Origin: Marinobacterium jannaschii DSM 6295 | GTDB lineage: Bacteria > Pseudomonadota > Gammaproteobacteria > Pseudomonadales > Balneatricaceae | Direction of reading: 5' to 3' | Assembly: GCF_000620085.1 (NCBI RefSeq) | Contig: NZ_KK211067.1 | Coordinates: 108,226-172,225 of the forward strand | DNA: 64,000 nucleotides | Part shown: in pieces, positions 54,638 to 63,983 of the stretch | How the letters are laid out: every line of letters begins with the position of its first letter | Numbering within the stretch: the stretch's first letter is position 1 | The notes under the pieces: model-generated | The model's input: only the letters and a program-made list of their open reading frames with translations | Database searches by the model: none | What the model was told of the DNA's origin: nothing | Made by a program: the position numbers and the translations under genes

Positions 54638-56704
54638 TTGAGTATTAAATCTGTATCCTGCGGCCTGCTGGCTGCTTCCTTCTCTGTCGCCGCCACGGCG
54701 AACGAAGATGTTATTAGCGAACAGGCCACCCAGGTGGTGACGGCCGATTTCCGTCAGGCTGAGCTTGAGCTTATACCCGCCAGTATCAGCGTGGTGGATG
54801 AAGAGACGATCGCAGCCCGTGGTGCCAGCTATCTTGAAGACCTGCTGGCGCTGACCCCGAACCTGAACTTTGCCGGTGGCAGCTCCCGTGCGCGCTTCTT
54901 TCAGATTCGCGGCATCGGCGAGCGCAGCCAGTTCGTTGATCCGGTCAATCCATCTGTCGGATTGCTGGTGGACGGTATCGACATGAGCGGCCTGGGCAGC
55001 GGTGCCACCCTGCTTGATGTCCAGCAGGTCGAAGTATTTCGCGGCCCTCAGGGTACCCTGTTTGGCGCCAATGCACTGGCGGGGCTGATCAATATTCGTT
55101 CAAACGATCCGCTGGATCAGTTGGGTGGCAGTGTCGAGACAACCCTGGCGACGGATAATACCCGCAGCGTTAAAGGCGTGGTCAGCGGCCCGCTGAGCGA
55201 TAAGGTGAGCTACCGGGTGGCAGCGCAGCGCTACCTCAGCGATGGCGCTATCGACAATGATCACCTGGGACGCAGCGATACCAATAATCTGGACGAGCAG
55301 GCGCTGAAAGCCCGTTTCCGTATCGAAGCCAACGATGAGCTGACGCTGAACCTGTCGCTGCTGCATATCAATATGGATAACGGCTACGACGCCTTCTCGC
55401 TGGACAATACCCGCCACACCCTGTCGGACCAGCCGGGTCATGACCGTCAGGAGAATAACGGCGTGGGCTTCAGTGCCAGCTGGGACGGCTTCGACAAGGT
55501 CGAGTTACAGCTGATGAGCAGCTATATCAATTCCAACACCGAATACGGTTACGATGAGGACTGGAGCTTTGTCGGTATAGCGCCGGGACTGGAATACAGC
55601 TCTTTTGATAATTACCAGCGCGATCGCCAGAGCGGCTCGTTTGAGTTGCGTCTGCTGTCAAAAGAGGGGGCCGAGTTATTTAACGGCAGCACCCGCTGGG
55701 TAACCGGCGTCTATCTGCATGACCTGAACGAAAAGCTGGCGCGTCAGCACACCTTTGCCAGCAGTGACTTCAGCAGTGACTACGAAACCACCCGTGCCGC
55801 TATTTATGGTCAGCTGGAAAGCGACCTGAGCGAAGACTGGGTGCTGACCAGCGGTCTGCGTGCTGAACATTGGGACGCAGACTACAACGACAGCGAAGGG
55901 GTGAGCAGTTCGCCGGAAGAGTTGCTCTGGGGAGGCCGCCTCGCCCTGCAGCACTTCCTGCAAAGCGGCAACAGTGTCTACGGTCTGATCTCGCGGGGGT
56001 ATAAGGCCGGCGGATTTAATGCCAATAACAGCCTGCTGCCTTCCGAACGTGATTTTGAAAGCGAGCAGCTGTGGAATCTGGAAGTGGGTAGCAAGGGATA
56101 CTACTTTGATGACCGACTGCAGGCCAACCTCGCGCTGTTCTACCAGCCGCGCAAGAACGTCCAGGTTAAGGATTCCCGTCTGGTACCAGTGGCCGGTGGC
56201 GCGACCAGTTTTAATGACTTTATTGCCAATTCCGCCAGCGGCTACAACTACGGCCTGGAAGCTGAGCTGAACTACCAGGCCAGCTCCGAACTGAGCCTGT
56301 TTGCCAGCCTGGGCCTGCTGCGTACCAAGTTAAAAGACCCGGCCGCCTCTTTCGATGGCCGCGATCAGGCCCACGCGCCGAAATACCAGTATCTGCTGGG
56401 CGCTCAGCTGGAGCTGGGTGCAGGCTGGTACACACGGGTAGAGATCGAGGGCAAAGATGCGTTCTACTTCTCTGATCGTCACGACGCCCGTTCGGTGGAT
56501 TACGAATTGCTGCATGCCCGGCTTGGCTACCGCACCGCTGACTGGGAGCTGAGTCTCTGGGGACGCAACCTGACCGATCAGGACTATTTTGTGCGTGGTT
56601 TCGGTAGCTTCGGCAATGACCCGCGTAAGGGCTATGTTACCGAGCCATACTATCAGTACGGCGCACCGCGTCAGCTGGGTGTTACGGCTAAATACAACTT
56701 CTGA
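54638..56704 (+). CDS. TonB-dependent outer-membrane receptor, predicted thiamine uptake
   Basis: 688-residue outer-membrane receptor. I place the start at TTG 54638 (LSIKSVSCGLLAASFSVAAT), with GGAG 7 bases before it; the longer frame from 54494 runs through the riboswitch. A signal peptide leads to a plug domain (QVVTADFRQAELELIPASISVVDEE and the RGPQGTLFGANALAGLINI motif) and a beta-barrel ending in YGAPRQLGVTAKYNF, with terminal F. The riboswitch and the downstream thiamine-binding and PnuT genes support thiamine or a precursor as ligand. TTG starts are rare. Confidence 0.87.
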   Translation: MSIKSVSCGLLAASFSVAATANEDVISEQATQVVTADFRQAELELIPASISVVDEETIAARGASYLEDLLALTPNLNFAGGSSRARFFQIRGIGERSQFVDPVNPSVGLLVDGIDMSGLGSGATLLDVQQVEVFRGPQGTLFGANALAGLINIRSNDPLDQLGGSVETTLATDNTRSVKGVVSGPLSDKVSYRVAAQRYLSDGAIDNDHLGRSDTNNLDEQALKARFRIEANDELTLNLSLLHINMDNGYDAFSLDNTRHTLSDQPGHDRQENNGVGFSASWDGFDKVELQLMSSYINSNTEYGYDEDWSFVGIAPGLEYSSFDNYQRDRQSGSFELRLLSKEGAELFNGSTRWVTGVYLHDLNEKLARQHTFASSDFSSDYETTRAAIYGQLESDLSEDWVLTSGLRAEHWDADYNDSEGVSSSPEELLWGGRLALQHFLQSGNSVYGLISRGYKAGGFNANNSLLPSERDFESEQLWNLEVGSKGYYFDDRLQANLALFYQPRKNVQVKDSRLVPVAGGATSFNDFIANSASGYNYGLEAELNYQASSELSLFASLGLLRTKLKDPAASFDGRDQAHAPKYQYLLGAQLELGAGWYTRVEIEGKDAFYFSDRHDARSVDYELLHARLGYRTADWELSLWGRNLTDQDYFVRGFGSFGNDPRKGYVTEPYYQYGAPRQLGVTAKYNF

Positions 56705-56715
56705 GGGCGATCAGG

Positions 56716-57003
56716 ATGACAGATACGGCGATGAAACTGACGGTGGATATCAGCCTCTATCCGCTGCATGAGCGGTATATCGAGGCGATTGATGCGGTGA
56801 TTCTGGCGTTCAGCCAGTACCAGGGGATTGATGTGGTGACTAATGCCACCGCCACCCAGCTATTCGGTGACTACGACCAGGTGATGGCAGCGGTGAACAC
56901 AGAAATGCGCCGCTCGTTCGAGACCTGGGGCCGTTCTGTTTTTGTGGTGAAATTCATTGCCGGTGATAGCCGGGAGTTGCTGGATGGCCAGGCACAGCCA
57001 TGA
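56716..57003 (+). CDS. YkoF/MTH1187-type thiamine-binding protein
   Basis: Small protein (95 residues) with the thiamine-binding fold. LTVDISLYPLHERYIEAIDAVI begins a beta-alpha-beta repeat and the FETWGRSVFVVKFI segment ends it. YkoF binds thiamine or hydroxymethylpyrimidine in other bacteria. ATG 56716 or 56731 (MKLTVD) may be the start. It overlaps pnuT by four bases. Confidence 0.78.
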   Translation: MTDTAMKLTVDISLYPLHERYIEAIDAVILAFSQYQGIDVVTNATATQLFGDYDQVMAAVNTEMRRSFETWGRSVFVVKFIAGDSRELLDGQAQP

Positions 57004-57635
57004 GTGATCTGTTGCAATCCCTGGTCAGTGGCTGGCAGATGATGTCCGGTTGGGAGCTGGTGGCGGTGCTGCTGTCACTGGCTTATCTCTGGCTGGCAAT
57101 GATGCAGAATCGCCTGTGCTGGTACGCGGCATTCGCCAGTACCCTGATCTTCAGCTGGTTATTCTGGGATGCCAGTCTGTTGATGGAGTCGGCGCTGAAC
57201 CTCTACTATCTCGGAATGGCGGCCTATGGCTGGTATCAATGGCGGGGGCCGCGTCCGGAAGAGGGGGCGTCAAGCCGGCCTATTACCACCTGGAGCCTCC
57301 GCCAGCACCTGCTGGCGATCGGCAGTATTGCCGCTATGACGCTGTTGTCCGGTAGCCTGCTGGCGGACAATACCTCGGCGGCGCTGCCCTATGTGGATTC
57401 GTTTACTACCTGGGGGGCGGTGCTCACCACTTATATGGTGGCGCAGAAAAAGCTGGAGAATTGGATCTACTGGCTGGTGATCGACGGCGTATCGGTGTGG
57501 TTGTTTATCGATCGCGGGCTGATGCTGACCGCCGCCCTGTTTGCAGTCTATGAGGTGATGGTTATCTTCGGTTTCCGGCAGTGGTATCGGGCTTACCGCG
57601 ACCAGCAGCAGGCACAGTGGATGAAGCTGGCCTGA
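57000..57635 (+). CDS. pnuT: PnuT-type thiamine transporter (PnuC family)
   Basis: Inner-membrane PnuC-family transporter, 211 residues with about seven hydrophobic segments. LAMMQNRLCWYAAFASTLIFSWLFWDASLLMESALNLYYLGM is typical of the PnuT branch, known or predicted to import thiamine. The WxxW and tryptophan-rich segment (YGWYQW) fits this. The location in the TPP riboswitch operon separates it from nicotinamide riboside transporters. Overlap with the previous gene is ATGA. Confidence 0.85.
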   Translation: MSDLLQSLVSGWQMMSGWELVAVLLSLAYLWLAMMQNRLCWYAAFASTLIFSWLFWDASLLMESALNLYYLGMAAYGWYQWRGPRPEEGASSRPITTWSLRQHLLAIGSIAAMTLLSGSLLADNTSAALPYVDSFTTWGAVLTTYMVAQKKLENWIYWLVIDGVSVWLFIDRGLMLTAALFAVYEVMVIFGFRQWYRAYRDQQQAQWMKLA

Positions 57636-57967
57636 GCATGCTGGCCCGGACGATGTTTCAAGGACAGATAAAGCTGGAACTGGATAATGCCGGATTGGCT
57701 GATCGTCACCTTACGGGCCCTGATTGCCGGGCTGGCGATGTCGCTGGCTACAGGCTTATATAAGTCGTGAGATGGACGCCACCGCGAAAATGGGCCTGGT
57801 TTATATATCTGAAATGGGTCTTCTGGAGGTCCACTAAAGCATTTAGTCTGCACCGGTAATAAATCAAATTCAGGACACGCTGTGAACAGTGCAATCCTGC
57901 GCTTAAGCTGGCAGAAGGGCTGCCGGCTGTTCACCCTGTTCCTGATCAGTACCGGAAGCTAATCCTT
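57636..57967. other. Intergenic region with hairpins
   Basis: 332 bases after pnuT. ACTAAA/TTTAGT (57833-57847) and GTGAACAG/CTGTTCAC (57882-57889, 57927-57934) with GGCAG/CTGCC nested inside. A possible 26-residue reading frame starts GTG 57882 but has no support. No clear terminator. No gene recognised. Confidence 0.4.
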
Positions 57968-58591
57968 ATGAGTGAAGTGGTAGTCACAGAGCGGACACGG
58001 GTATGTCGGGGCCGGAAGAAAGCCCGCTACGATCGGGAAACCATCTATTCGATTCTGGATGAAGCCTATGTGTGCAATATCGGGGTCAATATTGATGGGC
58101 AGGCGGTGGTGCAACCCAGCTCCCACTGGCGGGTTGGCGACGAGCTGATGCTGCACGGTTCCGTCAAGAACGGTTTGTTTCAGGCGATACTGCGCGGCGA
58201 GACCGCCTGCATTACCGTCTGCTTGCTGGATGGCCTGGTCTTTGCGCGCTCTGCCTTTAATCACTCCGTTAACTTCCGCTCGGTTGTGCTGTACGGCAAG
58301 GGGCGCTTGGTCGAGGATGCAGCGGAGAAACAGGCCGCACTGGCAGCGATGATTGACAGGTACAGTGCTGGCCGTTCTAATGACGTCCGGCCTCCCAGCG
58401 ATACTGAGATGAAGGCGACGGCGGTCTTTGCCTTTGCTATCGAAGAAGTGTCCGCCAAGGTGAGAACCGGCGGCCCGTCTGAAAAGCCTGAAGACCTGTC
58501 GCTGGATGTCTGGGCCGGTGTTAAACCGGTTGCAACGCTGATTGGTGAGCTGATACCGGATCTGCCTTTAACTGCCGATTCAGCACCTTAG
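57968..58591 (+). CDS. Pyridoxamine 5'-phosphate oxidase-family flavin protein
   Basis: 207-residue split-barrel protein. The N-terminal [32 protein letters not shown] and later [25 protein letters not shown] read as a NimA-like PNPOx domain that binds FMN or related cofactors. Its partners and substrate are unknown. Starts ATG 57968, 332 bases after pnuT, so probably a separate unit. Confidence 0.85.
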   Translation: MSEVVVTERTRVCRGRKKARYDRETIYSILDEAYVCNIGVNIDGQAVVQPSSHWRVGDELMLHGSVKNGLFQAILRGETACITVCLLDGLVFARSAFNHSVNFRSVVLYGKGRLVEDAAEKQAALAAMIDRYSAGRSNDVRPPSDTEMKATAVFAFAIEEVSAKVRTGGPSEKPEDLSLDVWAGVKPVATLIGELIPDLPLTADSAP

Positions 58592-58667
58592 CAATTCCCA
58601 AAGGATGGCGACGTGCCCCGGGAGTCCCGAAACCTTTTTACTGCGCTTTACCCGGATACGGATCGAT

Positions 58668-58901
58668 ATGAGCAATACACAGAAGAACAACCCGTTACAC
58701 GGCGTCACCCTGGAAAAAATCGTCACTGAGCTGGTAGAGCGCTATGGCTGGGAGCGCCTGGGGAATCTGATTACGATCCGTTGCTTTCAGAAAGATCCCA
58801 GCGTGAAATCCAGTCTGCGGTTTCTGCGCAAGACGCCCTGGGCACGCACCAAGGTGGAAGAACTGTACCTTGCCACAAAAAGCAGCCCCTGGGATCAATG
58901 A
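58668..58901 (+). CDS. VF530/DUF2132-family small protein
   Basis: 77-residue protein starting [19 protein letters not shown]; the upstream ORF extension to 58605 does not match the family. Conserved parts are [18 protein letters not shown]-type helix and [23 protein letters not shown]. Function unknown; no membrane segment or signal. Confidence 0.85.
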   Translation: MSNTQKNNPLHGVTLEKIVTELVERYGWERLGNLITIRCFQKDPSVKSSLRFLRKTPWARTKVEELYLATKSSPWDQ

Positions 58902-58933
58902 GCCTTCTGTTGAGTTGTTGTAACTCTGTTGCA

Positions 58934-58958
58934 GCCGGGTTCAGAGGCTGAACCCGGC
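58934..58958. repeat. Perfect hairpin at the VF530/mocR junction
   Basis: GCCGGGTTCAG/CTGAACCCGGC, 11-bp arms with a three-base loop, spanning the mocR stop codon. No T-run on either side. Possibly slows transcription at the convergent junction. Confidence 0.6.
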
Positions 58959-60329
58959 GCTGGATTCCTGCTGCAGTAACTCCCTGACCACTTTCAGGCC
59001 CGCTTCGAGCTCTTCCAGATCCCGGGGCGCGCTGATGCTGAGGCGTACCGCCGGTGGTATTGCCGCACCCGGCGGCGCGAACAGCTCGCCGGATTTCAGC
59101 TTGATATTACGCGCCTCGGCAGCCGCGACAAACTCGCTCAGCCGCAGCTGTTCCGGCAGCTTCAGCCAGACATGAAAGCAGTCGCGCTGATAGCGCAGCT
59201 GAAACTCGCCCAGATACTGTAGCGTCAGCTCCAGCCGCCGCTCGACCTCCTGCCGGATCTGCTGCAGTACCCGGTCGGCATCGCCGGCACGGATCAGCTC
59301 ACAGGCGATACCGGTAAGCAACGGGCTGATCATCCAGCTGTGGTTCTGCAATGTTACCGCCATCTGTGTATGCAATTTCTCCGGCACCTGCAGGTAGCCG
59401 ACCCGCAGGCCGGGCGCCAGACACTTGGAGAGGGCGCCGATGTGGATTACCTGTTCCGGGTCCATATTGACCATCGCTTCAGGCCGCTCCCTTGGCAGCA
59501 GGCCATTCACTTCATCTTCGATCAGGTAGAGTTTGTGCTTGCGGCAAACCGCCAGAATCGCTTCCCGGCGCGAGGCCGACAGGGTGCCGGTGGTGGGGTT
59601 CTGGAAGGTGGGCATGGCGTAGATCAGTCGCGGCTGGTAAAGGCGGCAGGCGGCATCCAGTGCTTCTGGCAGCAGGCCCTCCGCATCCATATCCACCGGT
59701 TTCAGGGTGATCTGTTTCTGCCTGGCCAGGCTGATCAGGCCGGGGTAACTGTACTTCTCAACCAGCAGGGTATCGCCGGCACGGCAGAAGGCGTCCAGTA
59801 CCATATGGGTGGCGTTCTGGGCCCCGGAGCTGAACAGCAGGCGCTGTGGGTCGAGATGGACATGGTGGTGGCTTAGCCACTGGGCCATCTGCACCCGGTG
59901 TTGCTCTATTCCCTCCGGCTTCTGGTACAGCATCAGCTGATTAAGCATCGCCGGGTTACGGGTCAGCTGCTGCATCGCCTGATTCAGCATCTGGGCGCGA
60001 TCCAGCCAGGGGGGGATGTTATAGCTGAAATGGGTATCTTCCGGATCTCCGCCGCCGCAACTGTCAAAGGTCCATACGGCCGCATTGTCCCCTACAACAA
60101 AGGTGCCGGCACCGATGCGGGCTTCGACCAGGCCCCGCCGCTCGGCTTCGGCGTAGGCGCGGGTCACCGTTCCGACGGTGACGCCAAGCTGATCGGCCAG
60201 GGCGCGGTGGGTCGGCAGCTTGCTGTTTGCGGGCAGGGCACCGCTTTCAATCAGCTGAGCCAGCTGATCTGCGATCTGGCGATAGCGTGGGCCTGCACCT
60301 TCAATCAGTACAATATCTGTGATTGTCAT
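58941..60329 (-). CDS. MocR-type PLP-dependent transcriptional regulator
   Basis: GntR-family winged helix (YRQIADQLAQLIESGALPANSKLPTHRALADQLGVTVGTVTRAYAEAERRGLVEARIG, about residues 15-75) fused to an aminotransferase-like domain. The PLP lysine lies in GALSKCLAPGLRVGYL near residue 295. 462 residues, normal for MocR. It is divergent from a LysE-type exporter with about 160 bases between, the common MocR-target layout. Confidence 0.93.
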   Translation of the reverse strand: MTITDIVLIEGAGPRYRQIADQLAQLIESGALPANSKLPTHRALADQLGVTVGTVTRAYAEAERRGLVEARIGAGTFVVGDNAAVWTFDSCGGGDPEDTHFSYNIPPWLDRAQMLNQAMQQLTRNPAMLNQLMLYQKPEGIEQHRVQMAQWLSHHHVHLDPQRLLFSSGAQNATHMVLDAFCRAGDTLLVEKYSYPGLISLARQKQITLKPVDMDAEGLLPEALDAACRLYQPRLIYAMPTFQNPTTGTLSASRREAILAVCRKHKLYLIEDEVNGLLPRERPEAMVNMDPEQVIHIGALSKCLAPGLRVGYLQVPEKLHTQMAVTLQNHSWMISPLLTGIACELIRAGDADRVLQQIRQEVERRLELTLQYLGEFQLRYQRDCFHVWLKLPEQLRLSEFVAAAEARNIKLKSGELFAPPGAAIPPAVRLSISAPRDLEELEAGLKVVRELLQQESSAGFSL

Positions 60330-60428
60330 GGTGACAATAAACCTTTTGCGGAAAATTGTATGCTCTGTTAGCGTTGATTGTGTCAGTTAATTCAACACTA
60401 TTCAGCCTGAGAGCATATATCAATCAAT

Positions 60429-60448
60429 GTATCGATACAATTGTATCG
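60429..60448. promoter_or_regulatory. Candidate MocR operator
   Basis: GTATCG occurs twice (60429-60434 and 60443-60448) and CGATACAATTGTATCG (60433-60448) is a perfect 16-bp palindrome. GTGACAAT also appears at 60331 and 60448. The site lies between the two divergent genes, 40 bases before the exporter start. Confidence 0.6.
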
Positions 60449-60490
60449 TGACAATGTTGGTCGCTGCTATCCGGCCCTGCGGAGAGAGAT

Positions 60491-61087
60491 ATGGATCTTC
60501 AGCTTTTAGCCTCGGTCGCGGTGTTTGCCATCGCTACGACCGGTACGCCTGGCCCTAACAATATGATGCTGACGGCATCCGGTGCCAACTTCGGTTATTG
60601 GCGCACCCTGCCGCACCTGATTGGTATTACCCTGGGTGTCGCGACGCTGATCATCACAGTAGCGGCGGGCCTGGGCATTCTGTTTCAGCAGTTTCCGCTG
60701 GTACAGCAACTGCTGAAAGTTGTTGCCAGCGGATACCTGCTCTGGCTCTCCTGGAAGATTGCCACAGCCCGTTCGGCTCGCTTTGACAGTAATTCAGAGT
60801 CCAGGCCGATGAGTCTGTTTGCTGCGGCGATGTTCCAGTTTGTTAATCCCAAGGCCTGGATGATGGCAATAACCGCAGTCGGTTCCTTCACCCTCAGTGG
60901 CGGGGACTACTGGCATTCGGTGATCTGGGTCGCGGTGATGTTTATGCTCTGTGGCTTTCCCTGCACTTCTCTTTGGGCGGCCTTCGGCACCTTAGTCGGG
61001 CGTCTGCTTTCGTCACCGCGGGCATGGCGCTGGTTTAATGGTGTAATGGGAGCCTTAACTGCGGGCTGTCTGTTTTTTATCTGGTAA
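60491..61087 (+). CDS. LysE-family amino acid/homoserine lactone exporter
   Basis: 198-residue membrane protein with about six segments. The LysE block TGTPGPNNMMLTASGANFGY is near residue 20, and MFQFVNPKAWMMAITAVG follows. Such proteins export amino acids. The substrate is unknown, but the MocR neighbour suggests an amino compound. Starts ATG 60491 after GGAGAG. Confidence 0.9.
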   Translation: MDLQLLASVAVFAIATTGTPGPNNMMLTASGANFGYWRTLPHLIGITLGVATLIITVAAGLGILFQQFPLVQQLLKVVASGYLLWLSWKIATARSARFDSNSESRPMSLFAAAMFQFVNPKAWMMAITAVGSFTLSGGDYWHSVIWVAVMFMLCGFPCTSLWAAFGTLVGRLLSSPRAWRWFNGVMGALTAGCLFFIW

Positions 61088-61091
61088 AGAA

Positions 61092-61119
61092 GCGGTGTCC
61101 GTATTAATACGGATACCGC
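61092..61119. repeat. Palindrome after the LysE gene
   Basis: A 28-base near-perfect palindrome with one mismatched pair (61092-61119), five bases past the stop. No T-run. It could be a terminator without a U-run or an operator of the following unit. Confidence 0.6.
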
Positions 61120-61202
61120 ATTCGGTTATTGGCCCGATAAACAAATAAAATTCGATTCTGATGGTTAAATAACCGGATATGGAATTGGTTTGTCTGTTAT
61201 TT

Positions 61203-61305
61203 GATCTTTGTTTAGTTTTATTAAAGATCGGTTTAGTTTCACTTCAGTGATGGTTGTTTTTTATCATGATAGGATGCGTCGCAATATCAGAAGGTTGTGA
61301 CGCAT
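61203..61305 (+). promoter_or_regulatory. Inverted repeats in the amino acid transporter leader
   Basis: GATCTTT/AAAGATC (61203-61209, 61223-61229) and ATGCGTCGCA/TGTGACGCAT (61274-61283, 61296-61305, nine of ten). Candidate operators or leader hairpins before the GTG start at 61361. Confidence 0.5.
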
Positions 61306-61360
61306 TTATAAAATGCGCGCAGTGTATTTTTGTTCCACTTATGATTCATAAGGTCATATC

Positions 61361-62170
61361 GTGAAAAAACTAATAAAAACAGCCCTGGCGGCAACCGCAC
61401 TGCTGAGTGCTGGCTTTAGCAACGCAAACGCTCTCTCCGATCAGTCCACCCTGAAAAGTATCGCCAAGAGCGGTGAGATGAAGGTGTGCTTCGATGCCGG
61501 CTATATGCCGTTCGAGATGAAAACCAAGAAAGGTGGCTTTATCGGTTTTGATATCGACCTGGCCAAGCTGATGACCAAGCAGATGGGCGTCAAGTTCACG
61601 CCGGTTAATACAGCCTGGGATGGCATCATTCCGGCGATGCTGACCGGTAAGTGCGACATTATTATGGCGGGTATGACCATCACCGCTAAGCGTAATATGA
61701 CTGTCAGCTTTGCCGACCCATATGTGGTAGTAGGCCAGACCATCGTACTGCGTCCGGGTCTGAAGGATGAGATCAAGAGCTACCGTGACCTCAATGATCC
61801 TAAGTACACGGTGACGGCAAAACTGGGTACCACCGGTGAGCAGGCGGTCAAGCGTCTGATCCGCAAGGCGAAGCTGGATCTGTACGAGACCTCTTCCGAA
61901 GCGGCGCTGGAGGTGATGAACGGTAAGGCCGATGCCTTTATCTATGACCTGCCAACCAACGCCGTATACAGCTCTCAGAATAAAGGTAAAGTCCTACACC
62001 TGGATCAGCCTTTCACCTACGAACCACTGGGCTGGGCAGTCCGTCAGGGCGATCCGGATTTCGTGAACTTCCTGAATAACTTTCTGCGCCAGATTAAGGG
62101 TGACGGTAGCTACGACCGTATCTACAACAAGTGGTTTAACGACGACCGCTGGTTGAGCCAGGTTCAGTAA
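61361..62170 (+). CDS. Polar amino acid ABC transporter, periplasmic binding protein
   Basis: 269-residue family-3 binding protein. GTG start 61361 gives a signal peptide (MKKLIKTALAATALLSAGFSNANA). Ligand-binding features: FDAGYMPFEMKTKKGGFIGFDIDLAKLM and AGMTITAKRNMTVSFADPY, where the arginine and aspartate bind the amino acid backbone. Substrate likely a polar amino acid. First gene of a three-gene operon. Confidence 0.93.
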   Translation: MKKLIKTALAATALLSAGFSNANALSDQSTLKSIAKSGEMKVCFDAGYMPFEMKTKKGGFIGFDIDLAKLMTKQMGVKFTPVNTAWDGIIPAMLTGKCDIIMAGMTITAKRNMTVSFADPYVVVGQTIVLRPGLKDEIKSYRDLNDPKYTVTAKLGTTGEQAVKRLIRKAKLDLYETSSEAALEVMNGKADAFIYDLPTNAVYSSQNKGKVLHLDQPFTYEPLGWAVRQGDPDFVNFLNNFLRQIKGDGSYDRIYNKWFNDDRWLSQVQ

Positions 62171-62254
62171 AACCCCGCCGAAAAGCCGTTTTATACAGCC
62201 GTATAGGGATCTTGTCCTTTGCGGCTGTTTTGTTTTTAGCCGATGTGAAATTCT

Positions 62255-63202
62255 ATGCATGTAAATCAGAAAAACTGGCTCTGGAATGGGGTTTTTATCG
62301 CCATCATTCTGGGGCTTTGTGCATCCGTTTACCTGGCCGGGAAGCGGATCGATTACTCCTGGAACTGGGACCGGGTTGTTCCCTTTATTATTAACTCCGA
62401 CCCGCTGGAAATTGTTGCCGAAGTCGATGGCACCCTGGAATTTAATGAGCAGGGACAGCCACAGATCTATCCCTACGATGGCGGTGATCCTCAGCTGATC
62501 GATCCGACGCTGGCATTGTCGCTGAGCGAAGGGGATATGGTCTATGCCGGCGATGTGCTGGCGTCCATCGAGCAGACCCGTATCGGACCCTTGCTGGAAG
62601 GCCTGCTGGTCACCATCGAGATCTCCATCATCTCGCTGCTGTTTGCCGTGGTGATCGGTCTGATGGTGGGGCTGATGCGGGTATCGGTTAATCCGGCGCT
62701 GCGTAATCTGGCGATCACCTATATCGAGGTTATCCGTGGCACACCGCTGCTGGTGCAGATCTTTATTGTCTACTTCTTCCTGGGTACGGTGCTGGAACTG
62801 GAGCGGTTTACCGCCGGTGTGGTGGCCTTGTCGGTCTTTACCGCCGCCTATGTGGCGGAGATTATCCGTGCCGGTATCCAGTCGATTCCGAGCGGGCAGA
62901 TGGAAGCGGCGCGCTCGCTGGGGATGAGTTATCCCAAGGCGATGATCTATGTCATCCTGCCGCAGGCGTTTAAGCGCACGCTGCCACCGATGGCGGGCCA
63001 GTTTATCAACCTGATCAAGGATTCTTCGCTGGTTTCGGTTATTGCCATCACCGACCTGACCAAGGCTGGACGCGAGGTGATCAGCGGGAACTTTGCACCG
63101 TTTGAGGTCTGGTTTACTGTGGCGCTGCTTTACCTGGTGCTAACGAGTGCACTGTCCTGGGCAATTCAACGTTTAGAGCGGAGGCTGGCGGCCAGTGACT
63201 AA
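62255..63202 (+). CDS. Amino acid ABC transporter permease with N-terminal periplasmic insert
   Basis: 315-residue permease. An N-terminal membrane segment (about 9-29) is followed by about 80 residues that are not part of the usual HisM/GlnP-type domain (residues 34-112; contains [17 protein letters not shown] and [18 protein letters not shown], a lipoyl-like turn). The usual domain then starts [20 protein letters not shown] and has an EAA loop [20 protein letters not shown]. Typical family length is 220-250. It overlaps the ATPase gene by eight bases. Confidence 0.9.
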   Translation: MHVNQKNWLWNGVFIAIILGLCASVYLAGKRIDYSWNWDRVVPFIINSDPLEIVAEVDGTLEFNEQGQPQIYPYDGGDPQLIDPTLALSLSEGDMVYAGDVLASIEQTRIGPLLEGLLVTIEISIISLLFAVVIGLMVGLMRVSVNPALRNLAITYIEVIRGTPLLVQIFIVYFFLGTVLELERFTAGVVALSVFTAAYVAEIIRAGIQSIPSGQMEAARSLGMSYPKAMIYVILPQAFKRTLPPMAGQFINLIKDSSLVSVIAITDLTKAGREVISGNFAPFEVWFTVALLYLVLTSALSWAIQRLERRLAASD

Positions 63203-63962
63203 GCACGATTCAAATCAGCCGGCGGCGGAAGCGCCGATTATCATTGCCACCGATGTGGATAAGATCTATCCCAACGGTTGTCATGCCCTGAAAGCGGTTT
63301 CCACCACCGTGGCCCGCGGCGAGGTGGTGGTGATCCTGGGACCGTCCGGTTCCGGCAAGTCCACTTTCCTGCGGACTCTCAACCAGCTGGAAGTGATTAA
63401 TGGCGGCTCGATCCTGATCGATGGTGTCGACATGTACAGCAAGGGCACCAATATCAACCAACTGCGTGAGCAGGTTGGGATGGTGTTCCAGAACTTCAAT
63501 CTTTTCCCGCACAAGACCGCGTTGGAAAACGTCATGCTGGCGCCGCTGAAGGTGTCCGGCCGCGAGCCGAAGGAAGTGGAAGAGCATGCCCGCGACCTGA
63601 TGTATAAGGTGGGCATGGATCAGCGGATGCAAAACTATCCCTCGCACCTTTCCGGCGGTCAGCAGCAGCGTGTGGCAATCGCCCGTGCCCTGGCGATGAA
63701 GCCGAAGATCATGCTGTTCGACGAGCCCACCTCGGCACTGGACCCGGAGATGGTCGGTGAGGTACTGGATGTGATGAAGAGCCTGGCGGCCGAAGGGATG
63801 ACCATGGTGGTGGTTACCCACGAGATGGGCTTTGCCCGCGAAGTGGCCGACCGGGTGCTGTTTATGGAAGAGGGCGCGTTGCTGGTGGAGGATAATCCGG
63901 ATGATTTCTTTGATCATCCGAGCCACCCGCGTTTGAAGCAGTTCCTCTCCAAGATCTTCTGA
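63195..63962 (+). CDS. Amino acid ABC transporter ATPase (GlnQ-type)
   Basis: 255-residue ATPase with Walker [17 protein letters not shown] (about residues 49-57), Q-loop [10 protein letters not shown], signature [15 protein letters not shown], Walker [16 protein letters not shown] and switch histidine [12 protein letters not shown]. Complete, ending 38 bases before the window edge. Confidence 0.96.
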   Translation: MTKHDSNQPAAEAPIIIATDVDKIYPNGCHALKAVSTTVARGEVVVILGPSGSGKSTFLRTLNQLEVINGGSILIDGVDMYSKGTNINQLREQVGMVFQNFNLFPHKTALENVMLAPLKVSGREPKEVEEHARDLMYKVGMDQRMQNYPSHLSGGQQQRVAIARALAMKPKIMLFDEPTSALDPEMVGEVLDVMKSLAAEGMTMVVVTHEMGFAREVADRVLFMEEGALLVEDNPDDFFDHPSHPRLKQFLSKIF

Positions 63963-63983
63963 CCTGGCTATGCCCGGCAAAAG

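Noticed and set aside
57882-57962. 26-residue open frame before the flavin protein
   Set aside because: No ribosome site, no similarity known, and it lies over a hairpin.
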